This document shows, piece by piece, positions 44,791 to 53,327 of a DNA stretch of 64,000 nt (position 1 is its first letter; the number at the start of each line of letters is the position of its first letter). The translations under genes and the position numbers were made by a program. Source of the stretch: an uncultured Blautia sp. (lineage in GTDB: Bacteria > Bacillota > Clostridia > Lachnospirales > Lachnospiraceae); assembly GCF_947654165.1 (NCBI RefSeq), contig NZ_CANTKB010000019.1, forward strand, positions 1-64,000, read 5' to 3'. Below the pieces are notes generated by a model. It was not told where the DNA came from, did no database searches, and worked only from the letters and a program-made list of their open reading frames with translations.

Positions 44791-44909
44791 ATGTGACATA
44801 GTTTGAAAATGCCTAGCCAAAAGCCCCGGTATGGCAATTTCATCATAGAACATATATGATTAATAAATGAAAATATTCTACAGTATTGTTGATAATAGGA
44901 GGTAAAACC
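44791..44909 (+). ncRNA. 5' leader of rplM, likely L13-type autoregulatory RNA
   Basis: About 120 nt of leader separate the promoter from rplM. It can fold into GCC-TAG-CC/GG-TAT-GGC (about 44811-44836) and ATCATA/TATGAT (about 44843-44861). An L13 leader that binds the protein is known upstream of rplM in Firmicutes; identity here is from position and fold only. Confidence 0.5.
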
Positions 44910-45338
44910 ATGAACAGTTATATGGCTAATCCAGATAAGATTGAAAGAAAATGGTATGTTGTAGATGCTGAAGGACAGACATTAGGACGTCTTGCATCTG
45001 AAGTTGCTAAAGTTTTAAGAGGAAAAAATAAACCGGTTTTCACACCACATGTTGATACAGGTGATTATGTGATCATCGTAAACGCTGACAAAGTCAAAGT
45101 TACAGGTAAAAAAATGGAACAGAAAATTTACTACAACCACTCTGAATATGTTGGCGGTATGAAAGAAACCACATTAAAAGAAATGATGGCTAAAAAACCT
45201 GAAAGAGTACTTGAGCTGGCTGTCAAAGGCATGCTTCCAAAAGGACCTTTAGGAAGAACTATGATTAAAAAATTACATGTATACGCTGGACCAGAGCACA
45301 ACCATGCAGCTCAGAAGCCAGAAGTATTAACATTTTAA
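44910..45338 (+). CDS. rplM: 50S ribosomal protein L13
   Basis: 142 residues, standard length. Contains [39 protein letters not shown] and [17 protein letters not shown] precedes ATG 44910. First gene of the L13-S9 operon. Confidence 0.98.
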   Translation: MNSYMANPDKIERKWYVVDAEGQTLGRLASEVAKVLRGKNKPVFTPHVDTGDYVIIVNADKVKVTGKKMEQKIYYNHSEYVGGMKETTLKEMMAKKPERVLELAVKGMLPKGPLGRTMIKKLHVYAGPEHNHAAQKPEVLTF

Positions 45339-45355
45339 TTAGGAGGTAAGAAACA

Positions 45356-45748
45356 GTGGCTAGTACAAAATTCTATGGAACAGGAAGAAGAAAATCATCT
45401 GTAGCTCGCGTATACTTAGTACCAGGTACAGGTAAAATCACAATCAACAAAAGAGACATTGATGAATATTTTGGATTAGAAACATTAAAAGTAGTTGTTC
45501 GTCAGCCATTAACACTGACAGAAACTCTTGATAAATTCGACGTTTTAGTAAACGTTCATGGTGGTGGATTCACAGGACAGGCTGGTGCTATCCGTCATGG
45601 TATCTCCAGAGCATTACTGGAAGCTGACAGCGAATACAGACCTGCATTAAAAGCAGCTGGATTCTTAACACGTGACCCAAGAATGAAAGAAAGAAAGAAA
45701 TACGGTCTCAAAGCAGCTCGTCGTGCTCCACAGTTCAGCAAACGTTAA
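45356..45748 (+). CDS. rpsI: 30S ribosomal protein S9
   Basis: 130 residues with GTG start 45356 behind AGGAGGT. Contains [18 protein letters not shown] and the conserved C-terminal RRAPQFSKR whose Arg reaches the ribosomal P site. The last codons act as an apparent integration target: a similar QFSKR-stop sequence lies at about 47990-48009. Confidence 0.98.
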   Translation: MASTKFYGTGRRKSSVARVYLVPGTGKITINKRDIDEYFGLETLKVVVRQPLTLTETLDKFDVLVNVHGGGFTGQAGAIRHGISRALLEADSEYRPALKAAGFLTRDPRMKERKKYGLKAARRAPQFSKR

Positions 45749-45750
45749 TT
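45731..45750 (+). repeat. Attachment-site-like repeat, left copy (rpsI 3' end)
   Basis: CAGTTCAGCAAACGTTAATT, covering the last codons and stop of rpsI. It matches 47990-48009 at 17 of 20 bases. Confidence 0.7.
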
Positions 45751-45787
45751 ATACGTTTTCGGAACGTACAATTTCAAAAAGATTACA

Positions 45788-45822
45788 AACCTCTCAGGAT
45801 TTTGGTCTTGGGAGGTTTTTTG
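45788..45822 (+). terminator. Terminator after rpsI
   Basis: ACCTCTCAGGA pairs with TCTTGGGAGGT (wobbles) and is followed by six T. It lies inside the putative inserted segment. Confidence 0.75.
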
Positions 45823-45926
45823 TATGTATTTTAAACAAAGATAATGGTATAATCTATATAGGTCTAGCTTGTTATTATTGCAACAGATTTTCTTGGGCGC
45901 AGGAAAATCATTAAATGAACAATATG

Positions 45927-45955
45927 AATTTGTGTCCGCATTGCTGACACAAATT
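45927..45955. promoter_or_regulatory. Perfect inverted repeat leading the island cassette
   Basis: AATTTGTGTC and GACACAAATT, ten paired bases with a nine-base loop, 43 bp before the first cassette gene and about 75 bp after its -10 box. Operator or leader hairpin. Confidence 0.6.
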
Positions 45956-45997
45956 AGTTGGACGAATCATTTATAATAAGTGATTGGAGGGAAAGTT

Positions 45998-46738
45998 ATG
46001 GGTACTCAAACAAAAGGCTTTTGCAAATATTGTGGAAAAGAATATACAAGAAGTGGAATGCTTCGTCATTTGGAAGCGTGTAAAGAACGAAAAAGTAAAT
46101 TAGCAATGGAAACAGGTAAGAGAAAATGTAAATATTTTCAAATTGTCATTTCTGGTAAATATGCGAAAGCATATTGGTTAATTGTCGAAACAAGTGAGAA
46201 TACTACATTAAAAGAACTAGATCGGTTTATCCGTGATATTTGGGTGGAATGCTGTGGACATCTCAGCGCTTTTACGATTCATGGGACGCAATATGAGAGT
46301 TGCCCGGTTACAGACGGATTTTGGGGAAAGCCATCAAAAAATATGAATTTCCGATTAAAAGATGTTGTGGATGTTGGAGATTCTATTTCTTACGAATATG
46401 ATTTTGGTTCAACAACGGAATTGATGCTGAGCATACATAGCCGTCGTGAAGGAGAAAAAAAGAATAACGAAATTATAATTTTATCACGAAATAATCCACC
46501 GAAAATTCTTTGCAGCAATTGTGAACAAAATGAGGCAAAGTGGGTTGATCCTGAAGGATATTATGAAGATCTGCCTTTTTGGTGTGATAAATGTTTAGAT
46601 GAAGCAAATAGGGATGAAGAGGAAGAAGGTTACGAGCCGCAATTTTTATTACCGATTTGTAATTCACCTAGAATGGGTATATGCGGATATGAAGGAAGTG
46701 ATAGTTATCCAGAGCGGTTTGAGCCGGATAAACGGTAA
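45998..46738 (+). CDS. Zinc-finger protein with pRiA4b ORF-3-like domain
   Basis: 246 residues. N-terminal zinc finger CKYCGKEYTRSGMLRHLEAC (residues 9-28), then a domain resembling plasmid pRiA4b ORF-3/IS1096 passenger proteins (about 45-150; ELDRFIRDIWVECCGHLSAF, YEYDFGSTTEL), and a second cysteine cluster CSNCEQ...WCDKC (about 168-205). Function of the family is unknown; it is often carried on mobile DNA. ATG 45998 follows GGAGGG. First gene of the cassette, 23 bp before the kinase gene. It might act as the DNA-binding or neutralising partner, but that is speculation. Confidence 0.75.
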   Translation: MGTQTKGFCKYCGKEYTRSGMLRHLEACKERKSKLAMETGKRKCKYFQIVISGKYAKAYWLIVETSENTTLKELDRFIRDIWVECCGHLSAFTIHGTQYESCPVTDGFWGKPSKNMNFRLKDVVDVGDSISYEYDFGSTTELMLSIHSRREGEKKNNEIIILSRNNPPKILCSNCEQNEAKWVDPEGYYEDLPFWCDKCLDEANRDEEEEGYEPQFLLPICNSPRMGICGYEGSDSYPERFEPDKR

Positions 46739-46761
46739 ATGAGCAGAAATGAGGTGGTATC

Positions 46762-47589
46762 ATGAGAGATATTATTTGCCAATTACAAGATATGAGACAT
46801 CTGGATTGGGCGGCAAGAAAAATGTCACCGGGAACTCCTGGGTGTTTCCTGAAAGCATATGAAGAAGTGAATGGTAAAAGGTTATACTATAAGCTCTCTA
46901 ATTATGATAGTTATCGTGGTGTCTTTGGTCATGAATGTGTAAATGAATTGATTGTGAGTCGTGTAATGAATGTTTTGGGGATTCCACATGTGATGTACCA
47001 ATTGATACATGCACAGATTATTCTAGATGGTAAGGAAGAGGAAACATGGATTTCTGTCTCTGAAAATTTTCGCAAAAACAATGAAGAAAAACTGGCATAT
47101 GATTTATATTATGACTTGCAAAAAGAAGAAAATGAATCTCCGCTAGAGTTTGCAATTAGAAATGGTTGGGAATTATATATGTACCAGATGTTCTGTATCG
47201 ATTATTTGATTGCCAATAGAGACCGTCATGGAAGCAATTTGGAAGTGTTGCGAAATGATGAAGAAGACAGTGTGAGAATAGCTCCTTTGTTTGATCAGGG
47301 TGTATCGTTGTTGTTTTCAACATATGGTGATGAAAAACTACTTGAAAATGTAGATGTGATGAGAGATTTTCCGGTTAATAACTACATTGGAGCAAAATCT
47401 TTGGAGTATAATTTATCATTGATACCAAGAGGATATAATCTGCAGATTCATACGTTGAAAAAAGAAGATAGGGATTACATTTTCAAAGATATAAATAATA
47501 TTTTGTCAGAGAAGCATATAAACAAAATTTGGGAGATGATTTGGAAAAGGTGGTGTTATTTTGAAAAAGTATGCAATCAAGAGAAATAA
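46762..47589 (+). CDS. Compact HipA-type kinase
   Basis: 275 residues against about 440 for HipA. Kinase features are complete: glycine-containing GTPGCFLKAYEEVNG, likely ATP-binding Lys44 (LYYKLSNYDS), helix-C Glu in GHECVNELIVSRVM, catalytic Asp154 in ANRDRHGSN and metal-binding Asp178 in PLFDQGVSL. The N-terminal HipA subdomain 1 is missing. HipA and HipT phosphorylate aminoacyl-tRNA synthetases and cause growth arrest; the target here is unknown. The downstream gene overlaps its 3' end by 29 bases. ATG 46762 is behind GAGGTGG. Base composition is more AT-rich than the flanks. Confidence 0.8.
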   Translation: MRDIICQLQDMRHLDWAARKMSPGTPGCFLKAYEEVNGKRLYYKLSNYDSYRGVFGHECVNELIVSRVMNVLGIPHVMYQLIHAQIILDGKEEETWISVSENFRKNNEEKLAYDLYYDLQKEENESPLEFAIRNGWELYMYQMFCIDYLIANRDRHGSNLEVLRNDEEDSVRIAPLFDQGVSLLFSTYGDEKLLENVDVMRDFPVNNYIGAKSLEYNLSLIPRGYNLQIHTLKKEDRDYIFKDINNILSEKHINKIWEMIWKRWCYFEKVCNQEK

Positions 47590-47896
47590 CAGAAATAAAA
47601 TTGTCGGAATTTTAAAGTATGATGAGAGAACCAAGAAATATACAATTGATATTCCGGAAGATGTTTCATATAAGGATGCCCCATTTATGATGTCGTTATT
47701 TTTAAAGAAAGGTATTCGCTCCATGAATTCTGAGTGGAGTATGCGTTGGGTGCAAAGCAGAATTATTCCGAGTAGTAGACAGAACATTGGAGAAATACTT
47801 CGTGTGAATGGAATGCGTTCATATGACGAACACAAATTGCTGCTAAAAAATGAGGGAAGAAGTTGTCAGGATGAATTCTATATTGAACAGATGTAG
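47561..47896 (+). CDS. 111-residue partner of the HipA-like kinase
   Basis: TTG start at 47561, eight bases after AAGGTGGTG, inside the kinase gene. The N-terminal part (KIVGILKYDERTKKYTIDI) has the strand pattern of HipA N-subdomain 1 / HipS; the middle reads RWVQSRIIPSSRQNIGEILR, then MRSYDEHKLL. The likely reading is a detached N-terminal HipA domain or antitoxin, coupled to the kinase by gene overlap. In the described HipBST system the order is hipB-hipS-hipT; here the small gene follows the kinase and no HipB is present. Family assignment is inference. Confidence 0.6.
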   Translation: MKKYAIKRNNRNKIVGILKYDERTKKYTIDIPEDVSYKDAPFMMSLFLKKGIRSMNSEWSMRWVQSRIIPSSRQNIGEILRVNGMRSYDEHKLLLKNEGRSCQDEFYIEQM

Positions 47897-47989
47897 TCGG
47901 TGAGGTGTTCTGAGAAGTAATGAGAAGCCTTGCGTTTGTAACGTGTTTGCAACACCACATTCCAAGAATTTAATAAAATCAAGAGTTCC

Positions 47990-48009
47990 CAGTTCTCTAA
48001 ACGTTAATT
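47990..48009 (+). repeat. Attachment-site-like repeat, right copy
   Basis: CAGTTCTCTAAACGTTAATT encodes QFSKR-like ...Q-F-S-K-R-stop and matches the rpsI end at 17 of 20 bases. A further CAGTTCAGCAA occurs at 48011-48021. Confidence 0.7.
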
Positions 48010-48109
48010 TCAGTTCAGCAAGAGCTCATCTTTCTGTTGCAGGACAGACAAATTCTTTTGTTTCGGTTATAATTGTGATATGATGAAAAAAGAATTTATT
48101 AAATGAGGT

Positions 48110-49894
48110 GTGAGTTTGGATAAAGGACATAGCAAAAAGATCCGGGTGCTTTTGTTTTTTGCACTGTTTTTTTTCCTGCTTATGTTTTATGCGTTTTTTA
48201 AGTTTGAGAGAACCTTTTTGAGCATGGAGACGCATCAGAAACAGGAAGAATTGGGAAAAACAGCTAAAATAAAGGCAGAAACAATACAAAAGAAATATGC
48301 GAATATGGTTGCCTCCCTGCAGGCTTTTGCAGAAAACATACGGGGCTTAAGTGCTGATTCAGAGCAGGTCGGCCGACAGATGACACTTTTAGCAAAAGTG
48401 GGATACTTCAATTATGTAGGAATCAGTGATCGACAGGGAAATGCCATGGATTCAGACCAACATAAGACCAATATTCAGGAGAGAGAGTATTTTCAGGAGG
48501 CTATAAGCGGGAAAATATCTATTTCTGATGTGATCGATTCTCAGGTCAACGAGGGGGAAGAGGTTCAGGTGTTGGCGGTTCCTATATGGAGGGACAGTTT
48601 GCCCCAGGGAATTGTTTTTGGAATTGTAAACGTGGGAACCATGGATAAACTTATGGAAAATGAAACAGGAAGCGACATTTATACGCAGATCGTAGATTCA
48701 AAAGGAAATTATGTGACCAGATTCCAGAATAAAGATACATTGGTTGGAAATAAAAATGTTTGGGACGATTTCGCAGAATATGAAATTTTGGAAGGAAGTT
48801 TGGAAAAGATTAAATCTGACATGAGTAATCAGAAATCAGATAGTTTCCGATTCCGTAAAGGGGAAGAAGAAAGGATTTCATTCTATACACCGCTTGGCCT
48901 GAAAGAATATTATGTGTTTTCTACCATTAACAGTAAATATATCAAAACATGGGCGAGAAAAATCAACGAAGAGGTCTGTTTCATGATTCTGGAAATGGGA
49001 GCTGCCTTTTTACTGTTGCTAGCCGGTTTATACTGGTTTAATAAAAAAGTACAGGAGGAGTTACAAACTTCGCATACAGAGGCAGTGAGCAGCGAAGAAA
49101 TCATGCGTATTGCGATTCAGCAATCAAGGCAGATCGTATTTGAATATGATATCCAAACAAAGAGATTGTGGAAAAAAGCAGGAATAGAGAATTGTCTGTT
49201 CTCAAAATCAGTTATGAACAGAGTTCCGGAATCTGTGTTGGAAAAGAACCTCATCATGGATGACTTGGTAAATGATTTCAGGGAAATATTTGAGCGTATT
49301 TCAGAAGAGGATGTTCTGGAAAAAGTGATAAAGGTAAAAGAAAAAAATAGAATTCAGTGGTTTAAGATTATCATAAAAAAATATTTTTGATCAGAAACAT
49401 CATATTTTAAATACGGTTGGAATTGTTGAAGATGTTACGGAAAAGCAAGAGCAGGAGGAATTGCTGGAAGAAGGACAGAAGGAAAAGATGGAATACATCT
49501 ATTTGTGCTGATGGATTTGGATAATTTTAAGCAAATCAATGATACATTTGGTCATCAGTACGGAGATCAGGTGCTTAAAGAGGTGGCAGATATACTGAGA
49601 AAGAAATTCCGTAGGGATGATATATTAGGAAGGCTTGGCGGAGATGAGTTTACAGCACTGCTGTTGAATGCTACCGGTTTTGAAGTTATGGAACCTGTTT
49701 TTCGGTAATTGTGCGATGAATTGAAAAGGACTTACACAAAAGACGGGAAGTCTGTGACGGTTTCGGCTTCTTTTGGAATTGCCGAAGCACCGAAATACGG
49801 GACTGCTTTTGGGGAGCTGTATGAAAAATCGGATTTGATGTTGTACAAAGTGAAAGAGAGTACAAAAAACGGATATCAGGCATACAAAAATTGA
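48110..49894 (+). pseudogene. Broken membrane sensor diguanylate cyclase (GGDEF)
   Basis: The intact part (48110-49390, start GTG or TTG 48116) encodes a membrane helix (about 10-28), a Cache-type extracellular sensor to about 285, a second helix and a PAS-like region. At an A7 run near 49374 the frame shifts; the shifted frame continues FDQKHHILNTVG to a TGA at about 49510. The start of the GGDEF domain (DGLTGLYN block) is missing. From about 49505 another frame encodes MDLDNFKQINDTFGHQYGD and RLGGDEFTALL, is cut by TAA at 49706, and resumes LCDELKRTY to the end. At least three lesions: a dead gene for cyclic-di-GMP synthesis. Confidence 0.88.
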
Positions 49895-49961
49895 GATTCT
49901 GGGTATCTACAAATTTTATTGTTTTCTATCAGGTTTTCTGCTAGGATTTCTTCATTAAGCC

Positions 49962-49990
49962 TTGCATTTTTATATTACCTATGATATAAT
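49962..49990 (+). promoter_or_regulatory. Promoter of the rpmE operon
   Basis: TTGCAT (49962-49967), 17-bp spacer, TATAAT (49985-49990), about 75 bp before rpmE. Confidence 0.75.
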
Positions 49991-50064
49991 TTAAAAGCTG
50001 TTTGAATTTGAAAACGCAATAAAACAATATAAATAATCAAAATATAATAGAAGAGGTGAAAATC

Positions 50065-50265
50065 ATGAAAGAAGGAATCCATCCAAATTATCAGGAATGT
50101 ACAGTAACATGCAACTGTGGAAATACATTTAAAACAGGTTCTACAAAGTCTGAGCTCCGCGTAGAAGTTTGCTCTAAATGTCATCCTTTCTATACAGGAC
50201 AGCAGAAAGCTGCACAGGCTCGTGGACGTATTGATAAGTTCAATAAGAAATACGGCATGAAATAA
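50065..50265 (+). CDS. rpmE: 50S ribosomal protein L31
   Basis: 66 residues, beginning [20 protein letters not shown]. Zinc-binding form with CNCG and CSKCH knuckles. ATG 50065 follows AGAGGTG. Heads the rpmE-DUF1385-prmC-prfA group. Confidence 0.97.
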   Translation: MKEGIHPNYQECTVTCNCGNTFKTGSTKSELRVEVCSKCHPFYTGQQKAAQARGRIDKFNKKYGMK

Positions 50266-50278
50266 TAATGAGGTAGAA

Positions 50279-50312
50279 AGAGGTTGAGGTTTTAGGACTT
50301 CAACCTCTTGTT
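50279..50312 (+). terminator. Hairpin between rpmE and the DUF1385 gene
   Basis: AAGAGGTTGA pairs perfectly with TCAACCTCTT; the tail has few T, so termination is probably partial and keeps L31 expression above the downstream genes. Confidence 0.55.
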
Positions 50313-50340
50313 GCGTTTAGCGGAAAGTTTGGGAGGAAAC

Positions 50341-51318
50341 ATGAAGTCATCTAATATAGGCGGACAGGCTGTAATGGAAGGAATTATGATGCGTCATGGA
50401 GATGTATATTCCGTTGCGGTCAGAAAACCGGATAAAGAGATAGAAATTAAAATCGAAGACTATAAAAGTGTGATGAAATGGAAGACATTGCTGAAACTTC
50501 CTATTCTCCGAGGTGTATTTAACTTTATTGATTCTTTAGTAGTAGGAACAAAATGTCTGATGTATTCTGCGACTTTTTTTGAAGAAGAGGAAGAGTTTGA
50601 GAAGAGGAAGACACTGACGGGAGAGGAAAAAGAACGTGAAGATGCCAAAAAAGAAAAACAGGATAAAATCCTGATGACAGGGACCGTTATTTTTTCTGTT
50701 ATTTTTTCAGTGGGATTGTTTATGGTTCTTCCGTATCTTCTGGCCAGCCTGCTTCATAAAGTGGGAGCCACGGAAACCATTGTGACCATTGCGGAGGCAG
50801 GAGTGCGGATTTGTCTTTTTCTTGCCTATATGCTTTTGATATCCAGGATGGAAGATATCCAGAGGGTTTTTATGTACCATGGAGCGGAGCATAAGTGTAT
50901 TAACTGTGTGGAACACGGGATGCCACTCACGGTTGAAAACGTGATGAAAAGTTCCAGATTTCATAAACGGTGCGGAACCAGTTTCCTGTTTTTTGTTATT
51001 ATTATCAGCATTATATTTTTTCTGGGATTTTTTGCCGTGGTTCCCATTGAGACACTATGGTTAAGGGTTATGGTCCGGGTTTTGCTGGTTCCTGTTATTG
51101 CAGGAATTTCTTATGAAGTCATAAGACTGGCAGGCAACAGTGATAATTGTGCGGTGACCTGGCTTTCGAAACCGGGTCTGGCTCTGCAGAAACTGACAAC
51201 AAAAGAACCGACACCGGATATGGCGGAAGTGGCTATTGCTGCGGTGGAAGCAGTGTTTGATTGGAAAGCCTATTTACAGGAAAATTTCTCGGAAGTTCCG
51301 GTTGATGGAGAACCCTGA
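50341..51318 (+). CDS. DUF1385 membrane protein
   Basis: 325 residues. Start block NIGGQAVMEGIMMRHGDVYS and HGAEHKCINCVEHG are DUF1385 signatures; four or five membrane segments lie between about 118 and 265. The family is widely placed between rpmE and prmC in Firmicutes and its role is unknown; metal-dependent activity has been suggested by the conserved His/Glu/Cys block. ATG 50341 behind GGGAGG. The next gene starts two bases after its stop. Confidence 0.9.
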   Translation: MKSSNIGGQAVMEGIMMRHGDVYSVAVRKPDKEIEIKIEDYKSVMKWKTLLKLPILRGVFNFIDSLVVGTKCLMYSATFFEEEEEFEKRKTLTGEEKEREDAKKEKQDKILMTGTVIFSVIFSVGLFMVLPYLLASLLHKVGATETIVTIAEAGVRICLFLAYMLLISRMEDIQRVFMYHGAEHKCINCVEHGMPLTVENVMKSSRFHKRCGTSFLFFVIIISIIFFLGFFAVVPIETLWLRVMVRVLLVPVIAGISYEVIRLAGNSDNCAVTWLSKPGLALQKLTTKEPTPDMAEVAIAAVEAVFDWKAYLQENFSEVPVDGEP

Positions 51319-51320
51319 GG

Positions 51321-52187
51321 ATGAAAAAAGAGAGAAGTTATAAAGAACTTCTGGAGTACGGGAAAGTCCGGCTGCAGGAGGCGGAGATTGAGGAGTATGC
51401 ATTAGATGCATGGCTGCTTCTGGAATATGTTTTTCAGGTATCGAGAACCTGGTATTTTGTCCATGAAAACGAGATGGCAGATACGGAAAAGGCAGAGCAG
51501 TATCTGGAGTATATTGGCGAGAGAAGCAGGCATGTGCCTTTGCAGCAGTTGACGGGAGAAGCATATTTTTACGGCATGAAATTTTATGTTAATGAAGACG
51601 TGCTGATTCCCCGCCAGGATACAGAGGTTCTGGTGGAAGAAGTCCTGAAACTGAGCCGCACGGTTTTTCCAGAGGAAAAAAGAAAGCATCTGAACATTCT
51701 GGATGTGTGTACCGGGAGCGGCTGTATCTTATTAAGTCTGCTTTCGAATCTGGAGAATGCGGTGGGAACCGGGGTGGATTTATCGGAGAAAGCGTTGAAC
51801 GTTGCGAGGATTAACGGAAGAAATCTGGGAATCCAGGCAGAATGGATACACAGCAATTTGTTTGACAAGGTACAGGGGAAGTATGATATGATTGTTTCAA
51901 ATCCCCCGTATATAAAAACCTCAGTGATAGGGGAACTGATGGATGAGGTGAAATATCATGAGCCTAAAATGGCTTTAGACGGAAGGGAAGATGGCTTGTA
52001 TTTTTACCGGGCAATGATCAGGGAGGCAGAAGAGTATCTGAATCAAGGCGGTATTCTTGCCTTTGAGATCGGATATGACCAGGGAGAATCCGTAAGCCGG
52101 CTTATGAGAGAACAGGGATACAGCCAGGTGCAGGTGATTCAGGATCTGGCAGGGCTTGACCGGTGTGTAACAGGAATTAGAAAGTAG
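51321..52187 (+). CDS. prmC: Release factor glutamine methyltransferase
   Basis: 288 residues. N-terminal helical RF-binding domain (1-75), then a SAM methyltransferase with [28 protein letters not shown] and the catalytic VSNPPYI. Methylates the Gln of the GGQ motif of RF1 and RF2; prfA, encoding its substrate, follows 11 bp later. Confidence 0.95.
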   Translation: MKKERSYKELLEYGKVRLQEAEIEEYALDAWLLLEYVFQVSRTWYFVHENEMADTEKAEQYLEYIGERSRHVPLQQLTGEAYFYGMKFYVNEDVLIPRQDTEVLVEEVLKLSRTVFPEEKRKHLNILDVCTGSGCILLSLLSNLENAVGTGVDLSEKALNVARINGRNLGIQAEWIHSNLFDKVQGKYDMIVSNPPYIKTSVIGELMDEVKYHEPKMALDGREDGLYFYRAMIREAEEYLNQGGILAFEIGYDQGESVSRLMREQGYSQVQVIQDLAGLDRCVTGIRK

Positions 52188-52198
52188 GAGGAAAAACA

Positions 52199-53275
52199 AT
52201 GTTTGATAAATTAGAGGACATTTTAGTACGCCTTGAAGAGATTTTAAACGAATTAAATGAACCAACAGTGGCAAACGATACAGCAAGATTTCAGAAGCTG
52301 ATGAAGGAACAGAGCGAACTGCAGCCCATTGCAGATGCATATAATGAATACAAATCCTGCAAAGAGACAGTGGAAGACAGTTTAATGATGCTGGACGAAG
52401 AATCTGATGATGAAATGCGGGAGATGCTGAAAGAAGAGCTGTCAGAAGCGAAAAAAAGAATTGAAGAACTGGAAAAGGAATTAAAGATTCTTCTTCTTCC
52501 AAAAGACCCTAATGATGAAAAGAATGTTATTGTAGAAATCCGTGCAGGTGCCGGTGGTGATGAAGCAGCTTTGTTTGCAGCAGAGATCTACAGAATGTAT
52601 GTAAAATATGCAGAGTCTCAGAATTGGAGATGCGAGATGCTCAGTCTCAATGAAAACGGAATCGGCGGCTTTAAGGAAGTGACCTTTATGATCAACGGTC
52701 AGGGTGCATATTCCAAGCTGAAATACGAAAGTGGTGTTCACCGTGTACAGCGTGTTCCGGAGACAGAAAGCGGCGGAAGAATCCATACGTCTACGATCAC
52801 CGTAGCGATTATGCCGGAAGCAGAAGAAATTGATTTCCAATTAGACTTAAATGATTGTAAGTTTGATGTCTTCAGGGCATCCGGAAATGGAGGTCAGTGT
52901 GTTAATACAACGGACTCTGCAGTACGTCTGACTCATATTCCTACGGGAATCGTAATCTCCTGCCAGGATGAAAAATCTCAGTTGAAAAACAAGGATAAAG
53001 CATTAAAAGTCCTTCGTTCCCGTCTGTATGATATGGAATTACAGAAGCGTCATGATGCAGAGGCGGAAGCCAGAAGAAGCCAGGTTGGAACAGGTGATCG
53101 TTCTGAGAAAATCAGAACATATAACTTCCCCCAGGGGCGTGTCACAGATCACAGGATCAAGCTCACGCTTCATCGCCTGGACGGCATTTTGAACGGAGAT
53201 TTACAGGAAATTATTGACAGCCTGATCGCAGCAGACCAGATGGCAAAATTGGCAAATCAGGGAATGGATTCTTAA
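52199..53275 (+). CDS. prfA: Peptide chain release factor 1
   Basis: 358 residues, standard length. GGQ at 231-233 in [15 protein letters not shown] (peptidyl-tRNA hydrolysis) and the C-terminal [15 protein letters not shown] are clear. Recognises UAA and UAG. Co-transcribed with prmC. Confidence 0.97.
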   Translation: MFDKLEDILVRLEEILNELNEPTVANDTARFQKLMKEQSELQPIADAYNEYKSCKETVEDSLMMLDEESDDEMREMLKEELSEAKKRIEELEKELKILLLPKDPNDEKNVIVEIRAGAGGDEAALFAAEIYRMYVKYAESQNWRCEMLSLNENGIGGFKEVTFMINGQGAYSKLKYESGVHRVQRVPETESGGRIHTSTITVAIMPEAEEIDFQLDLNDCKFDVFRASGNGGQCVNTTDSAVRLTHIPTGIVISCQDEKSQLKNKDKALKVLRSRLYDMELQKRHDAEAEARRSQVGTGDRSEKIRTYNFPQGRVTDHRIKLTLHRLDGILNGDLQEIIDSLIAADQMAKLANQGMDS

Positions 53276-53327
53276 TCAGGTAACTCATAAATTTATTTTA
53301 TTTAAGCAAGAAACAAGGAGAAGTATC

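Larger units (their letters stand above)
45751..48009 (+). mobile_element. Putative rpsI-integrated island, no integrase left
   Basis: Bounded by rpsI-end repeats (45731-45750 and 47990-48009). It holds an AT-rich three-gene cassette, its own extended -10 promoter (TGGTATAAT, 45845-45853), an inverted repeat and no recombinase. The right copy differs only at one serine codon (TCT against AGC) and still reads QFSKR-stop, which is the pattern left when an element that carries a replacement gene end integrates. Integration at the rpsI 3' end is known for some elements of Firmicutes. It may be a degraded or satellite island. Confidence 0.6.

Noticed and set aside
45998..47896. Transposon or insertion sequence because of the IS1096-passenger-like domain
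   Set aside because: No transposase and no terminal inverted repeats; the only boundary signal is the rpsI-end duplication.
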